Shown here: positions 1 to 7,665 of the stretch, one piece after another
Position numbering within the stretch: the first letter of the stretch is position 1
Layout of the letters: each line of letters starts with the position of its first letter
The notes under the pieces: generated by a model
The model's input: the letters and a program-made list of their open reading frames with translations, nothing else
Database searches by the model: none
What the model was told of the DNA's origin: nothing
Program-made: the position numbers and the translations under genes
Source: Haematospirillum sp. H1815
GTDB lineage: Bacteria > Pseudomonadota > Alphaproteobacteria > Rhodospirillales > Rhodospirillaceae
Direction: 5' to 3'
DNA: 38,568 bases
Assembly (NCBI RefSeq): GCF_012102705.1
Contig: NZ_JAAVTA010000014.1
Location: forward strand, 1-38,568

Positions 1-34
1 GCGGAGACAGGAAACAAGATGGAGAGACAAGTCC

Positions 35-484
35 ATGCCCAGAATTGTACCTGATGTTATCAACGAACAAACGCTGGCTATCGTATCCTCCTCTCTCTCT
101 GTACGCGACGCAGCACGCCTGATGGCGGAAAAAGGCGTTGCCGCTGTTATGATTACCGAAGGTACACGCCTGAAAGGTATTATGACAGAGCAGGACATTA
201 CAAAACGTGTCGTGGCCGCACAGCTGGACCCCGACCACACGAAGGTCGGTGATGTCATGACCGCAGATCCGGATACCCTTCGCCCTGGCGATCAGGCCCA
301 GGACGCCCTGCACATGATGCGCCAACACAAGTACCGCCATCTTCCGGTGGTTGATGATCGTGGGAATGCCGTGGGTATCGTATCCGTGCGGGATTTATAC
401 GCTGTTGTGCAAGGCGAACTTGAAAGTACCATCAAGAGCTGCGAGAGCTATATCGGCGGCGACGGTTACGGCACCGGGGGCTGA
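35..484 (+). CDS. CBS-domain pair protein (149 aa)
   Basis: A stand-alone pair of CBS domains (Bateman module). The first runs over about residues 15-65, with the usual sequence around VSSSLSVRDAARLM and the closing GIMTEQDI. The second covers about residues 72-130, from VMTADP to GIVSVRDLYAVV. There is no transmembrane segment or attached catalytic domain, so it should be soluble. Family knowledge: such modules bind adenosyl nucleotides (AMP, ATP, SAM) and act as sensors or partners of other proteins. The ligand cannot be read from this sequence. The start is ATG preceded by GGAGAG. The C-terminus is glycine-rich (GGDGYGTGG) and probably disordered. It lies upstream of a DUF2889 gene on the same strand, 76 bases away. 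Confidence 0.9.
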   Translation: MPRIVPDVINEQTLAIVSSSLSVRDAARLMAEKGVAAVMITEGTRLKGIMTEQDITKRVVAAQLDPDHTKVGDVMTADPDTLRPGDQAQDALHMMRQHKYRHLPVVDDRGNAVGIVSVRDLYAVVQGELESTIKSCESYIGGDGYGTGG

Positions 485-498
485 ACCCTGTATCCGGC

Positions 499-535
499 GG
501 TGGAGAGGGATATACCTTGGGATCTCTACTCCACC
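499..535 (+). terminator. Inverted repeat after the CBS gene
   Basis: GGTGGAG (499-505) pairs with CTCCACC (529-535). The stem can be extended inward with AGGGAT/ATCTCT, allowing one bulge. It begins 15 bases after the CBS stop codon and ends 25 bases before the DUF2889 start. No T-tract follows, so it may be a weak terminator, an attenuator or an mRNA-stabilising stem between two co-transcribed genes. Confidence 0.4.
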
Positions 536-560
536 ACCTACCGATACCGGACTATATGAC

Positions 561-1127
561 ATGCCCTCATGCCCCGCTGACACCTCACGATCCTTGATCC
601 ATACACGTCGTATCGAATGTCTGGGATACCTGCGACAAGATGGCCTGTGGGATATCGAGGCCAGTCTGCACGATACAAAAACCTATGATTTCTCCAATCG
701 TGACAGGGGCACAATCAAAGCCGGAGAGCCACTCCACGGCATGACGATACGCCTGACTGTAGACAGCAGTCTCCTTATCCACCGCGCACAGGCCATAACA
801 CAACACGCACCATTCCATGAATGCCCGGACATTGCATCGGCGTACAAAAAGCTGGAAGGTCTGACAATCGGAAGGGGATTTGAAAAACATGTTCGCAGCC
901 ACCTGCACGGCCCATGCGGCTGTACCCATCTGACAGAGCTTATACGTCCTCTGGCAACAACCGCCATTCAAACCGTCATGTCTGCACGCATGGATCCCGA
1001 GCAACCTGCACACCAGAAACGCTCTCTTCCCCCGGCACTGATGGACACCTGCTACGCTCTGAGGGCAGAGGGAAGCGTTGCTGCTCGGGAATGGCCGCAA
1101 ACAGACACGCCACCGGGAAACAGCTAG
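561..1127 (+). CDS. DUF2889 family protein (188 aa)
   Basis: Matches the DUF2889 pattern as I know it: RRIECLGYLRQDGLWDIEA near the N-terminus (about residues 17-35), then HDTKTYDF, AGEPLHGM, RLTVDSSL, a CP pair, GLTIGRGF, and GCTHLTEL followed by ATTAIQT. The molecular function of the family is not established. The conserved Cys and His in GPCGCTHL suggest metal or cofactor binding, but that is inference. The frame is open further upstream into the CBS gene, but similarity to the family starts only after this ATG, and an upstream start would overlap the CBS gene extensively. It converges with bolA, with only 4 bases between the two stop codons. Confidence 0.85.
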   Translation: MPSCPADTSRSLIHTRRIECLGYLRQDGLWDIEASLHDTKTYDFSNRDRGTIKAGEPLHGMTIRLTVDSSLLIHRAQAITQHAPFHECPDIASAYKKLEGLTIGRGFEKHVRSHLHGPCGCTHLTELIRPLATTAIQTVMSARMDPEQPAHQKRSLPPALMDTCYALRAEGSVAAREWPQTDTPPGNS

Positions 1128-1131
1128 GAAT

Positions 1132-1458
1132 CTAGAGGGCGGATGCCTCAGCAGGTGTACGGGCCATTACCGAAAGGGCATGAACACGTTCCCGCAATTC
1201 GTCAGCAAGCAAGGCATAAACCAAACGCTGGCGCTCCACGCGGCTTTTCCCCTCAAATGCAGCCGATACAACCGTTACCATAAAGTGCGTCTCGCCCCCA
1301 CCATCCAGGGGGGCATGCCCTGTATCAGCACCCCGTTCGGCCAGCGCGGCAATCCGGTCTGCATGACCGGCGTGGCGCGCGGAATCATCCCTGATATCCA
1401 GAAAAACCGGAGACAGGGCCACGGTCAGCTTGCTGTGTATGCGGTCGCGAAAAGTCAT
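1132..1458 (-). CDS. bolA: BolA family protein (108 aa)
   Basis: BolA/IbaG fold protein. It begins MTFRDRIHSKLTVAL and carries the family core GGETHFMVTVVSAAFEGKSRVERQRLVYALLA in segments around residues 51-83, including the conserved His (ETHF) and the helix-turn-helix-like VERQRLVY. BolA proteins act with monothiol glutaredoxins in Fe-S and iron handling and have been described as transcription factors. The open frame extends 28 codons further upstream, but BolA homologues start at this methionine and the extension is not conserved-looking. It is divergent from the J-domain gene. The pairing of bolA and a J-domain gene next to cobS is common in alphaproteobacteria. Confidence 0.92.
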   Translation of the reverse strand: MTFRDRIHSKLTVALSPVFLDIRDDSARHAGHADRIAALAERGADTGHAPLDGGGETHFMVTVVSAAFEGKSRVERQRLVYALLADELRERVHALSVMARTPAEASAL

Positions 1459-1567
1459 GAAACACCACAACAGAAAAGGCAAATAAAAGCCGGAGAAACT
1501 GGCTGGATGGCAAACGAAGGTCAACCTTCCGGCACGGACCACGGCCTGCAGCTTGCCTGAAAGGAAA

Positions 1568-2224
1568 ATGGCTGTCTATAGTGGTTGCATGCGTAACAGA
1601 AAGCCCGAAAACGGGGCCCCGGGCGCCCCTGATCCGTTTGACCCTTTTGGCCGCACACGCACTGCAAGCGGCCCGGAGACGCATGCCTGCGCGATGCCCG
1701 GTTGCTCGCAGCAGGGAGAATATCGGGCACCGCGCGACCGTGGGCTGACAGATTATATCTGGTTGTGCCTGGACCACGTTCGCAGTTACAATCGCCAATG
1801 GAATTACTATGAGAATATGAGCCCCCAGGAGCTGGAGGATGAAATCCGCAAGGATTACACGTGGCAAAGACCGACTTGGAAGCTTGGAACACTGGGGGGA
1901 GGTGCAGACCGCAATGGTTCCGCACGCTTCCGCGACCACTTTGGTTTCTTTGACCCTGAACGGGACGAGGCCGAGGCGGGCCGCAGCCGATGGCACAGAA
2001 ACAGCAACAAAATACAGCCTGACAATCCAGAAGAAAGAAAAGCCTTGGAGACGCTGGGCCTGCACCTTCCGCTCGATATCCATGACCTGCGTACTCGTTA
2101 TCGGGCGCTGGTCAAGGAACATCACCCGGATCTTAATCATGATGACCCAGACGCCGAGGAACGCTTCAAGACCATTAATGATGCCTATCATACCCTTCTC
2201 GCTGGACTCAAAGCTCCGGGATAG
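1568..2224 (+). CDS. J-domain protein with a Cys/His N-terminal domain (218 aa)
   Basis: The C-terminal 60 residues form a J-domain with the HPD signature at about residues 186-188 (EHHPDLNHDDPDAEERF). It should stimulate the ATPase of an Hsp70 (DnaK) partner. Ahead of it is a conserved domain with C41, C46, C67 and H70 (CAMPGC and WLCLDH), which looks like a small zinc-binding or structural motif, followed by RSYNRQWNYY. There is no G/F-rich or substrate-binding region of classical DnaJ. Three starts are possible: TTG 1553, ATG 1568 and ATG 1589. ATG 1568 has AAGGA just upstream, though very close, and ATG 1589 gives MRNRKPEN and may be the true one. It is followed by cobS on the same strand after an 81-base gap. 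Confidence 0.88.
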   Translation: MAVYSGCMRNRKPENGAPGAPDPFDPFGRTRTASGPETHACAMPGCSQQGEYRAPRDRGLTDYIWLCLDHVRSYNRQWNYYENMSPQELEDEIRKDYTWQRPTWKLGTLGGGADRNGSARFRDHFGFFDPERDEAEAGRSRWHRNSNKIQPDNPEERKALETLGLHLPLDIHDLRTRYRALVKEHHPDLNHDDPDAEERFKTINDAYHTLLAGLKAPG

Positions 2225-2305
2225 GATTATCCTCCAGCCCTTGTCCTTGCTTCCCGCGCCTTCTTCTCCCCTCTTATAACGCCATGTGACCGGAGACCTT
2301 CCCCG

Positions 2306-3298
2306 ATGGATCTTTCCAAGGCCCCCCTGCCCGATCTTCCCGACCGGACACTGTCTGTCCGTGAGGTCTTCGGTATTGACAGTGACATGCAGGTTCCGGC
2401 CTTCAGCACACCCTCGGACCACGTTCCCGACCTGGATCAGGGATACCGCTTCGACCACGATACAACGTTGGCCATACTGGCTGGATTTCGCCACAACAGG
2501 CGGGTCATGATCCAAGGGTATCATGGCACTGGGAAATCAACCCATATTGAACAGGTGGCCGCCCGGCTGAACTGGCCATGTATTCGGATCAATCTGGACA
2601 GCCACGTCAGCCGTATTGACTTGATCGGAAAAGACGCCATTGTGCTGCGCGACGGCAAACAGGTCACCGAATTCCGCGAAGGCCTCCTGCCGTGGGCCCT
2701 GCAACATCCCTGTGCCCTGGTTTTTGACGAATACGATGCCGGCCGTCCGGATGTCATGTTCGTCATCCAGAGAATACTGGAGGTGGAAGGCAAGCTGACC
2801 CTGCTGGATCAGAACCGGGTCATCCGCCCCCACAAGGCCTTCCGCCTTTTTGCAACGGCCAACACCATCGGTTTGGGGGATACCACGGGGCTCTATCACG
2901 GAACCCAGCAGATCAACCAAGGGCAGATGGACCGCTGGAATATCGTGGCAACCCTGAACTACCTGGAACACGATGCCGAAGTGGCAATCATGGTATCCAG
3001 GATGCCGGAATATGACAGCACGACCGGACGCAGAACCATATCCCAGATGGTTTCTGTTGCCGACCTGACGCGGGCCGGCTTCATGGCTGGGGATATCTCT
3101 ACCGTCATGAGCCCGCGCTCGGTTCTGACGTGGGCAGAGAATGCTTGCATATTCAATAGTATACCCTATGCATTCCGCGTTACATTCCTGAACAGGTGTG
3201 ATGAAGCGGAACGGCCTGTCGTCGCGGAGTACTATCAGCGCTGCTTTGGAGAAGAGCTGCCGGCCTCGGCCCTTCGCGCCGTTGTACCCCAGCCCTGA
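2306..3298 (+). CDS. cobS: Cobaltochelatase subunit CobS (330 aa)
   Basis: AAA+ ATPase subunit of the aerobic ATP-dependent cobaltochelatase CobNST, which inserts Co2+ into hydrogenobyrinic acid a,c-diamide during cobalamin synthesis. Walker A GYHGTGKS is at residues 71-78 and Walker B ALVFDEYD at 137-144, followed by [18 protein letters not shown]. The N-terminal [11 protein letters not shown] and the [20 protein letters not shown] stretch are hallmarks of CobS as opposed to MoxR ATPases. Full family length, with no frame breaks. cobT follows 122 bases downstream on the same strand. The large subunit CobN is not in this window. Confidence 0.97.
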   Translation: MDLSKAPLPDLPDRTLSVREVFGIDSDMQVPAFSTPSDHVPDLDQGYRFDHDTTLAILAGFRHNRRVMIQGYHGTGKSTHIEQVAARLNWPCIRINLDSHVSRIDLIGKDAIVLRDGKQVTEFREGLLPWALQHPCALVFDEYDAGRPDVMFVIQRILEVEGKLTLLDQNRVIRPHKAFRLFATANTIGLGDTTGLYHGTQQINQGQMDRWNIVATLNYLEHDAEVAIMVSRMPEYDSTTGRRTISQMVSVADLTRAGFMAGDISTVMSPRSVLTWAENACIFNSIPYAFRVTFLNRCDEAERPVVAEYYQRCFGEELPASALRAVVPQP

Positions 3299-3420
3299 AA
3301 ATAAACGGGATCAAACGGGTCCTCCCTCCTGTCGTGCGTCGAGATTGCCTGATGACTGAACCGCCACCTCGCCCGCATCCTCCCGCGCTACCTTCGGCAG
3401 GAGGGGAGCACCGGGCCCGC

Positions 3421-5343
3421 ATGTCAAATAAACCCCTTGATGGCCAGGAAACCCCCGTCGAGACCCTGAAGCGTGCAACAGCAGCCTGTGTACGCGCCCT
3501 GAGCGGGCGATCCGAACTTCTGGTCAGCTATGCTCCGGTCAATGCACCTGGCATCACACCTGCAGCAGGGATCTTTCATGACCAGGTCCGCCTGCCACTC
3601 CCCTCTTCCCCGACATCCGACAACCCTGGCAACAGAGCCAGGCTGCGCGGCATTGCCGATGCCATCGCTCTGAAGCTGCGTCATCATGATCCATCCGTGC
3701 ACGCAAGACGGATGCCACAGGGACAAGATGCCCGGTCTGTTTACAATGCCCTGGAACAGGCACGGGTCGAGGCTCTTGGTGCCACACGCCTGCCCGGAAC
3801 AGCCCTGAACCTGGCCGCAGCAACAGAAGCCCGGCTCAGTGCCGAAGAACTTTGCTCTGTGACCGATCCCGGAAGCATCGCGATGGCTGATCTTGTGCAC
3901 GCAGCCCTCCACCGCCATCTTGGTATTGTTCCCTCCGGTACATCGGAACAGTACATCCTCGATCTCTGTACAGAATCTCTCGGTTCCCTAGAGAAATGGC
4001 TGGATATTCTGAAAAACAGCGTAACAGATCAGAAGCAGTATGCGGCCACCATACGCAAGCTTCTGGATGATCTTGGCATTGAAGCAGACGACAACAGCGA
4101 TCAAGAGGAAGACGGGGCATCTCTTGAACCTGACACGCAGGACAAGAACCAGCAGTCCTCCACTGACCAGGGGGCAGATGCACAGAACCCGGATTCCACA
4201 GCAGAAGACACAGGGGATCAGACCAGCGACAGCCTGGAAACCGGGGATACAACCCCCGCAGAGCAGAAGACAGAGACGGAGACGGAAAGCTCCGGAGCAT
4301 CTCTGCTTGAGGAAGAGATGTCTGCACCATCACAGACACATCCACCGGGGCCGGGGCATAATAGACCCGCAGAAGGAAAATACCACGTCTATACGACAGA
4401 ATTCGACCAGATCCGCAGTGCCGATGAACTGTGCGACCCCGAGGAACTGGCCCGTCTTCGCTTTCAGCTGGATCAGCAATTGAATCACCTGCGCGGAGTT
4501 GTGGCTCGCTTGGCCAATCGTCTGCAACGGCGGCTGATGGCACAGCAGCTGCGGGAATGGGACTTTGATCTGGAAGACGGTATCCTTGACTCAGCCCGCT
4601 TGGCCCGCGTTGTCGCCAACCCGGCGCTGTCGCTGTCGTACAAGCAGGAACGTGACGCCGCGTTCCGTGACACCGTTGTAACCCTGCTGATTGATAATTC
4701 CGGCTCCATGCGCGGACGCCCGATCACGGTTGCCGCCATGAGCGCTGACATTCTGGCCAGAACATTGGAACGCTGTGGCGTCAAAGTGGAGATTCTGGGC
4801 TTCACAACCAGCCAATGGAAAGGCGGAAAAGCGCGCGAAGCGTGGACGCAAGACGGCAAACCAGCCAACCCCGGACGTCTGAATGATATACGCCATATCA
4901 TCTACAAAAGCGCCGATACACCATGGCGGCGGGCACGCCGTAACCTTGGCCTGATGCTGAAGGAAGGAATTCTGAAGGAAAATATCGATGGCGAGGCCCT
5001 TCTATGGGCCCATCAGAGACTTATCGGCCGCCCGGAGCAACGCCGTATTCTGATGGTTATATCAGATGGTGCTCCTGTTGATGACTCCACCCTGTCTGCA
5101 AATCCCGGAACCTATCTGGAACAGCACCTCCGCAGCGTCATCACCTGGATCGAGAGCCGTAGCCCGGTTGACCTGCTCGCCATTGGCATTGGACATGACG
5201 TTACCCGCTACTATCGCCGCGCCATAACCCTTATGGATGCAGAAGAGCTTGGGGGGGCCGTACTGAAGCAAGTTTCAGCCCTGTTTGACACCTCTCAACA
5301 GGGGGAGCGGAGACACCACGCCGGGAAACGGCGAAGACCCTGA
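3421..5343 (+). CDS. cobT: Cobaltochelatase subunit CobT (640 aa)
   Basis: Partner of CobS in the cobalt chelatase. The N-terminal domain (about residues 1-215) is followed by a very acidic, low-complexity linker at about 223-300 (rich in D, E, Q, S, T). A middle helical region follows, with the family segment [11 protein letters not shown]. The C-terminal von Willebrand A domain has an intact MIDAS motif DNSGSMRG with D425, S427 and S429, and later [12 protein letters not shown]. The acidic linker is typical of CobT. Upstream in-frame starts exist at GTG 3334 and ATG 3352. I prefer ATG 3421 because [19 protein letters not shown] matches family N-termini; AGGAGG lies about 17 bases upstream, which is further than usual. 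Confidence 0.95.
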   Translation: MSNKPLDGQETPVETLKRATAACVRALSGRSELLVSYAPVNAPGITPAAGIFHDQVRLPLPSSPTSDNPGNRARLRGIADAIALKLRHHDPSVHARRMPQGQDARSVYNALEQARVEALGATRLPGTALNLAAATEARLSAEELCSVTDPGSIAMADLVHAALHRHLGIVPSGTSEQYILDLCTESLGSLEKWLDILKNSVTDQKQYAATIRKLLDDLGIEADDNSDQEEDGASLEPDTQDKNQQSSTDQGADAQNPDSTAEDTGDQTSDSLETGDTTPAEQKTETETESSGASLLEEEMSAPSQTHPPGPGHNRPAEGKYHVYTTEFDQIRSADELCDPEELARLRFQLDQQLNHLRGVVARLANRLQRRLMAQQLREWDFDLEDGILDSARLARVVANPALSLSYKQERDAAFRDTVVTLLIDNSGSMRGRPITVAAMSADILARTLERCGVKVEILGFTTSQWKGGKAREAWTQDGKPANPGRLNDIRHIIYKSADTPWRRARRNLGLMLKEGILKENIDGEALLWAHQRLIGRPEQRRILMVISDGAPVDDSTLSANPGTYLEQHLRSVITWIESRSPVDLLAIGIGHDVTRYYRRAITLMDAEELGGAVLKQVSALFDTSQQGERRHHAGKRRRP

Positions 5344-5387
5344 ATGGCATATATCCGGAACCACGGCGGTACAATCAGCTCAACACC

Positions 5388-5918
5388 TTACTCAAGGCTC
5401 AGAGTCAACCCCCACGACGCGATTGTCTCCCCGTCACGGGATAAAACACCGCGTACAATCCCGACCGCACCGGACTCTGATATCAGGAAACACTCGGTCA
5501 GGACATGCACACCATCATCCGTTGCCCCTTGGCTGATGATGGTGTCACCAACACGGGTATAACGGCCACCCAATGTGCCGATGCCGGGACTGGACCATTC
5601 CCACCACGCATCACGCGGGCGCTTTTCTGTCGGGGGATCGACCGAGATAACCCCGCGCATAGCCCCAAAATCTCCCTGGGCGGTAATCAACCTCAGGTCC
5701 GCCTCGATGTACCAAACCAAACGAGAGGAGGAAAGGCTCGGCGTATCCAGAGATTCATCATCCGCAGATCGATCTTTTTGCCTCAGGCGACGATGACGGA
5801 CACGCCACGACCCATGCGCGGGCAGAACGATACCTTTTTCCTCGACATACTGCCCCTCGGCAGACCAGACGGCCCCATCAGCAAAGAACGGCGACTCAGA
5901 AAGGCTATACACCGGCAC
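5388..5918 (-). CDS. Unrecognised protein (176 aa)
   Basis: I do not recognise this protein. It has no signal peptide or membrane segment, contains repeated beta-type alternation, and includes many Trp and Gly residues (RDAWWEWSSPGIGTLGG). Coding is supported because it fills the convergent space after cobT, whereas overlapping plus-strand frames have no coherent composition. The start is GTG (5918), with an in-frame TGA seven codons upstream, so the N-terminus is nearly fixed; a second GTG two codons later is possible. It starts about 50 bases downstream of the rpmB terminator on the same strand. In related genomes a phytase/esterase-like gene often sits between cobT and rpmB, but I cannot equate this protein with that family. 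Confidence 0.7.
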   Translation of the reverse strand: MPVYSLSESPFFADGAVWSAEGQYVEEKGIVLPAHGSWRVRHRRLRQKDRSADDESLDTPSLSSSRLVWYIEADLRLITAQGDFGAMRGVISVDPPTEKRPRDAWWEWSSPGIGTLGGRYTRVGDTIISQGATDDGVHVLTECFLISESGAVGIVRGVLSRDGETIASWGLTLSLE

Positions 5919-5968
5919 CCCCGTGGAGACAGCTTCTCAGCATACCCCCAGGGAATGAAGAAGGATTT

Positions 5969-6005
5969 AAAAAGCCAGAAAGCCCGGCTTATGAGCAGCC
6001 GGGCT
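5969..6005 (-). terminator. Rho-independent terminator of rpmB
   Basis: A perfect 9-bp stem, AGCCCGGCT (5981-5989) with AGCCGGGCT (5997-6005), and a 7-base loop. Read on the minus strand it is followed by TTCTGGCTTTTT, a T-rich tail. It lies 38 bases after the rpmB stop codon and in the correct orientation. Confidence 0.85.
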
Positions 6006-6043
6006 CTCCACATCAAAAACATAGATCCTGAAGAAGGTCAGTA

Positions 6044-6328
6044 TCAGGCGGCCTTGACAGCCTGAATACGCTTCTTCAAACGACGCAGGTCAGTCGGAAG
6101 TTTGGTGTTGGCCATGCCAAGCAGATAAGCATCAATGCCGCCGCGATGCTCGATTGTCCGAAGTCCATGGACAGAGACGCGGATCGCAACCGACTCGCCC
6201 AGTGCCTCGGACACCAGGGCTGTTTCCTGGAGGTTTGGCAGCCAGCGACGACGGGTCTTGTTATTGGCGTGGCTGACGTTGTTGCCGGTCTGAACGCCTT
6301 TGCCGGTAACAATGCAACGACGAGCCAT
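6044..6328 (-). CDS. rpmB: 50S ribosomal protein L28 (94 aa)
   Basis: Ribosomal protein bL28, a component of the large subunit. Begins [27 protein letters not shown], written here only in part ([12 protein letters not shown], then [14 protein letters not shown]), and continues with the L28 core [22 protein letters not shown] in segments. The length is in the range seen for alphaproteobacterial L28. The ATG is preceded by AAGGAT at a good distance. The frame stays open 28 codons further upstream, but that part is not L28-like. It has its own promoter within the gap to the cheZ-type gene and a strong terminator downstream, so it can be expressed as a single gene. Confidence 0.97.
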   Translation of the reverse strand: MARRCIVTGKGVQTGNNVSHANNKTRRRWLPNLQETALVSEALGESVAIRVSVHGLRTIEHRGGIDAYLLGMANTKLPTDLRRLKKRIQAVKAA

Positions 6329-6383
6329 GGTTCGTATCCTTTTCTTGTCTTCTTCAGGCCTGAACGGAAAGCAGGAGGGAGGG

Positions 6384-6412
6384 TTATTAGCCATACACCC
6401 GGCTTTCGTCAA
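6384..6412 (-). promoter_or_regulatory. Probable sigma-70 promoter of rpmB
   Basis: On the minus strand, TTGACG (6412-6407) is followed after exactly 17 bases by TAATAA (6389-6384). The -35 box matches consensus at five of six positions, the -10 at three. It sits in the 93-base gap between the CheZ stop codon and the rpmB start, giving a leader of about 45-50 bases. Confidence 0.6.
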
Positions 6413-6421
6413 GATGTATCG

Positions 6422-7174
6422 TCAGCCGAACAAATTATCTATATCTCCCTGCCCCATTCCATTCCCCGCATTATCATCGCCGGGCGATGATGGTTTCGGA
6501 GGTGCCGCCGGGGGCTTGGGAGGGGCCTTTGCCGCAGGAGGTGCAGAATCAGATTTTGCAGGGGGTTGCGGAGGAGCAGCAGGGGCTTTCGGTACCTGTG
6601 CAGCGCCCCCACCCAGCATGGCATCAACATCTTTCTGACTGACCCCTTTACCCTGCAATTGGGGGCCATTGAGCAGTGATTTCTCAAAATCAATGGGCTT
6701 GTCATCAACATCAGCATCAGCCAGCGAATCGGAACCCCACATATTGATCAGGGCATTGACCCGCTCCTCTATAAACTGGAGCGAGCGGACAACCTTGCTG
6801 ATTCGTTGTCCCGTAATATCCTGAAAAGAACAGGCTTCAAAGATATTAGCCGTCAGGGCTGGCACACGGTCAAGGGCTTCCAACGCCTCACTGTTACCGG
6901 CGACATGCTTTCTGAGACCAGTCAACAGATCGTCAAGCTCCTCGACACCGCTCATGATACTGTCTGTGGCCGTTTCTGTAGCATTAACAATGGCATCAAG
7001 CTCGTCAGACATCTTGGCGAAGTGATCGTCCTCATCCGTGGATCCGGGACGACGAATCGACGCGATTTCAAGGCGCATACGCTTTATGTGTTCGAAAAGG
7101 CCTCGCAACTCCCGCTTCAGGAGATCGGCCTCAGTTACAGGACCTTTGCCCATCCGCTCTGCCCGTCCGTTCAT
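6422..7174 (-). CDS. cheZ: CheZ-type protein phosphatase (250 aa)
   Basis: Predicted phosphatase of phospho-CheY. The helical region ends with CSFQDITGQRISKVV (from about residue 115), where D119 and Q123 correspond to the conserved acidic and catalytic Gln residues of CheZ (D143 and Q147 in Escherichia coli). The N-terminal 160 residues are helical. Next comes VSQKDVDAMLGG (178-189), then a 50-residue Ala/Pro/Lys linker, and the extreme C-terminus GQGDIDNLFG. Both short motifs resemble the FliM N-terminal CheY-binding peptide, and the tail position matches the CheY-docking helix of CheZ. It is last of three minus-strand genes with a small charged protein and a membrane protein. Start ATG 7174; ATG 7153 is an alternative. 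Confidence 0.88.
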   Translation of the reverse strand: MNGRAERMGKGPVTEADLLKRELRGLFEHIKRMRLEIASIRRPGSTDEDDHFAKMSDELDAIVNATETATDSIMSGVEELDDLLTGLRKHVAGNSEALEALDRVPALTANIFEACSFQDITGQRISKVVRSLQFIEERVNALINMWGSDSLADADVDDKPIDFEKSLLNGPQLQGKGVSQKDVDAMLGGGAAQVPKAPAAPPQPPAKSDSAPPAAKAPPKPPAAPPKPSSPGDDNAGNGMGQGDIDNLFG

Positions 7175-7224
7175 ACGTCAACTTCTGACAGGACATAGTA
7201 GCGGATATTCCACAAACAGGCAGG

Positions 7225-7650
7225 CTAGGATTTTTCGCTTTTGTCCTGCCGGCTTTGTATGGACAACATCAAATGAGCCAGAAGAGCCAGTTTGTGGCGC
7301 TGTGGCTCTGGAAGGGACTCGATCATTTTTTGCTTGGCCTGCAGAATATCCTTTGCCTGCCGGATAAGTTCTGCACGCTCCGGAGTCATGGGATACTCCT
7401 TTGGGACCTCCCCTGAGCCACCTTGGGTATTTTCAATCCCACCAGCAACACCTTGAGGTTCAGAATCGGTCGAGGCAGGAACACCCACCCGGGTGGCTGC
7501 AACATCAGCCCTGCCCTTGCGCCGCCGTTTCCTGCCCGATGGCTGGCGGGAAAACAAGGCCCACATCTTTTCCAGGAATGTTCCCAATACCCTTCCCTTG
7601 CCTTTATACGGATGGGGCCCCGTCACAACACCGGATACAAGGGGCCCCAT
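7225..7650 (-). CDS. Small charged protein of unknown function (141 aa)
   Basis: I do not recognise a named family. The N-terminal third is basic (RQPSGRKRRRKGR). The C-terminal part is a predicted helical hairpin starting MTPERAELIRQAKDIL and running through KQKMIESLPEPQRHKLALLAHLML. The second part has the look of short helical alphaproteobacterial proteins. Coding on this strand is supported by tight spacing: 15 bases after the membrane-protein stop and 50 before cheZ. A plus-strand frame across the same bases has a Pro/His/Arg-rich shadow composition. An alternative start at 7566 (MWALFSRQPSG) is possible because GGAAAAG directly precedes it. Confidence 0.65.
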   Translation of the reverse strand: MGPLVSGVVTGPHPYKGKGRVLGTFLEKMWALFSRQPSGRKRRRKGRADVAATRVGVPASTDSEPQGVAGGIENTQGGSGEVPKEYPMTPERAELIRQAKDILQAKQKMIESLPEPQRHKLALLAHLMLSIQSRQDKSEKS

Positions 7651-7665
7651 ACCTAATTACCAGAA

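Noticed and set aside
351-560. Upstream extension of the DUF2889 frame into the CBS gene
   Set aside because: It overlaps the CBS gene in another frame and carries no family-like sequence; the DUF2889 similarity begins after ATG 561.
585-1100. Minus-strand frame of 171 codons opposite DUF2889
   Set aside because: Cys/Arg-rich shadow composition; the plus strand has recognisable family motifs.
1385-2524. Long minus-strand frame (379 codons) opposite the J-domain gene and cobS
   Set aside because: It overlaps well-supported genes on the other strand and shows no coherent domain.
4090-4320. Acidic, repetitive-looking stretch in cobT
   Set aside because: It looked like a repeat insertion, but a low-complexity acidic linker is normal in CobT.
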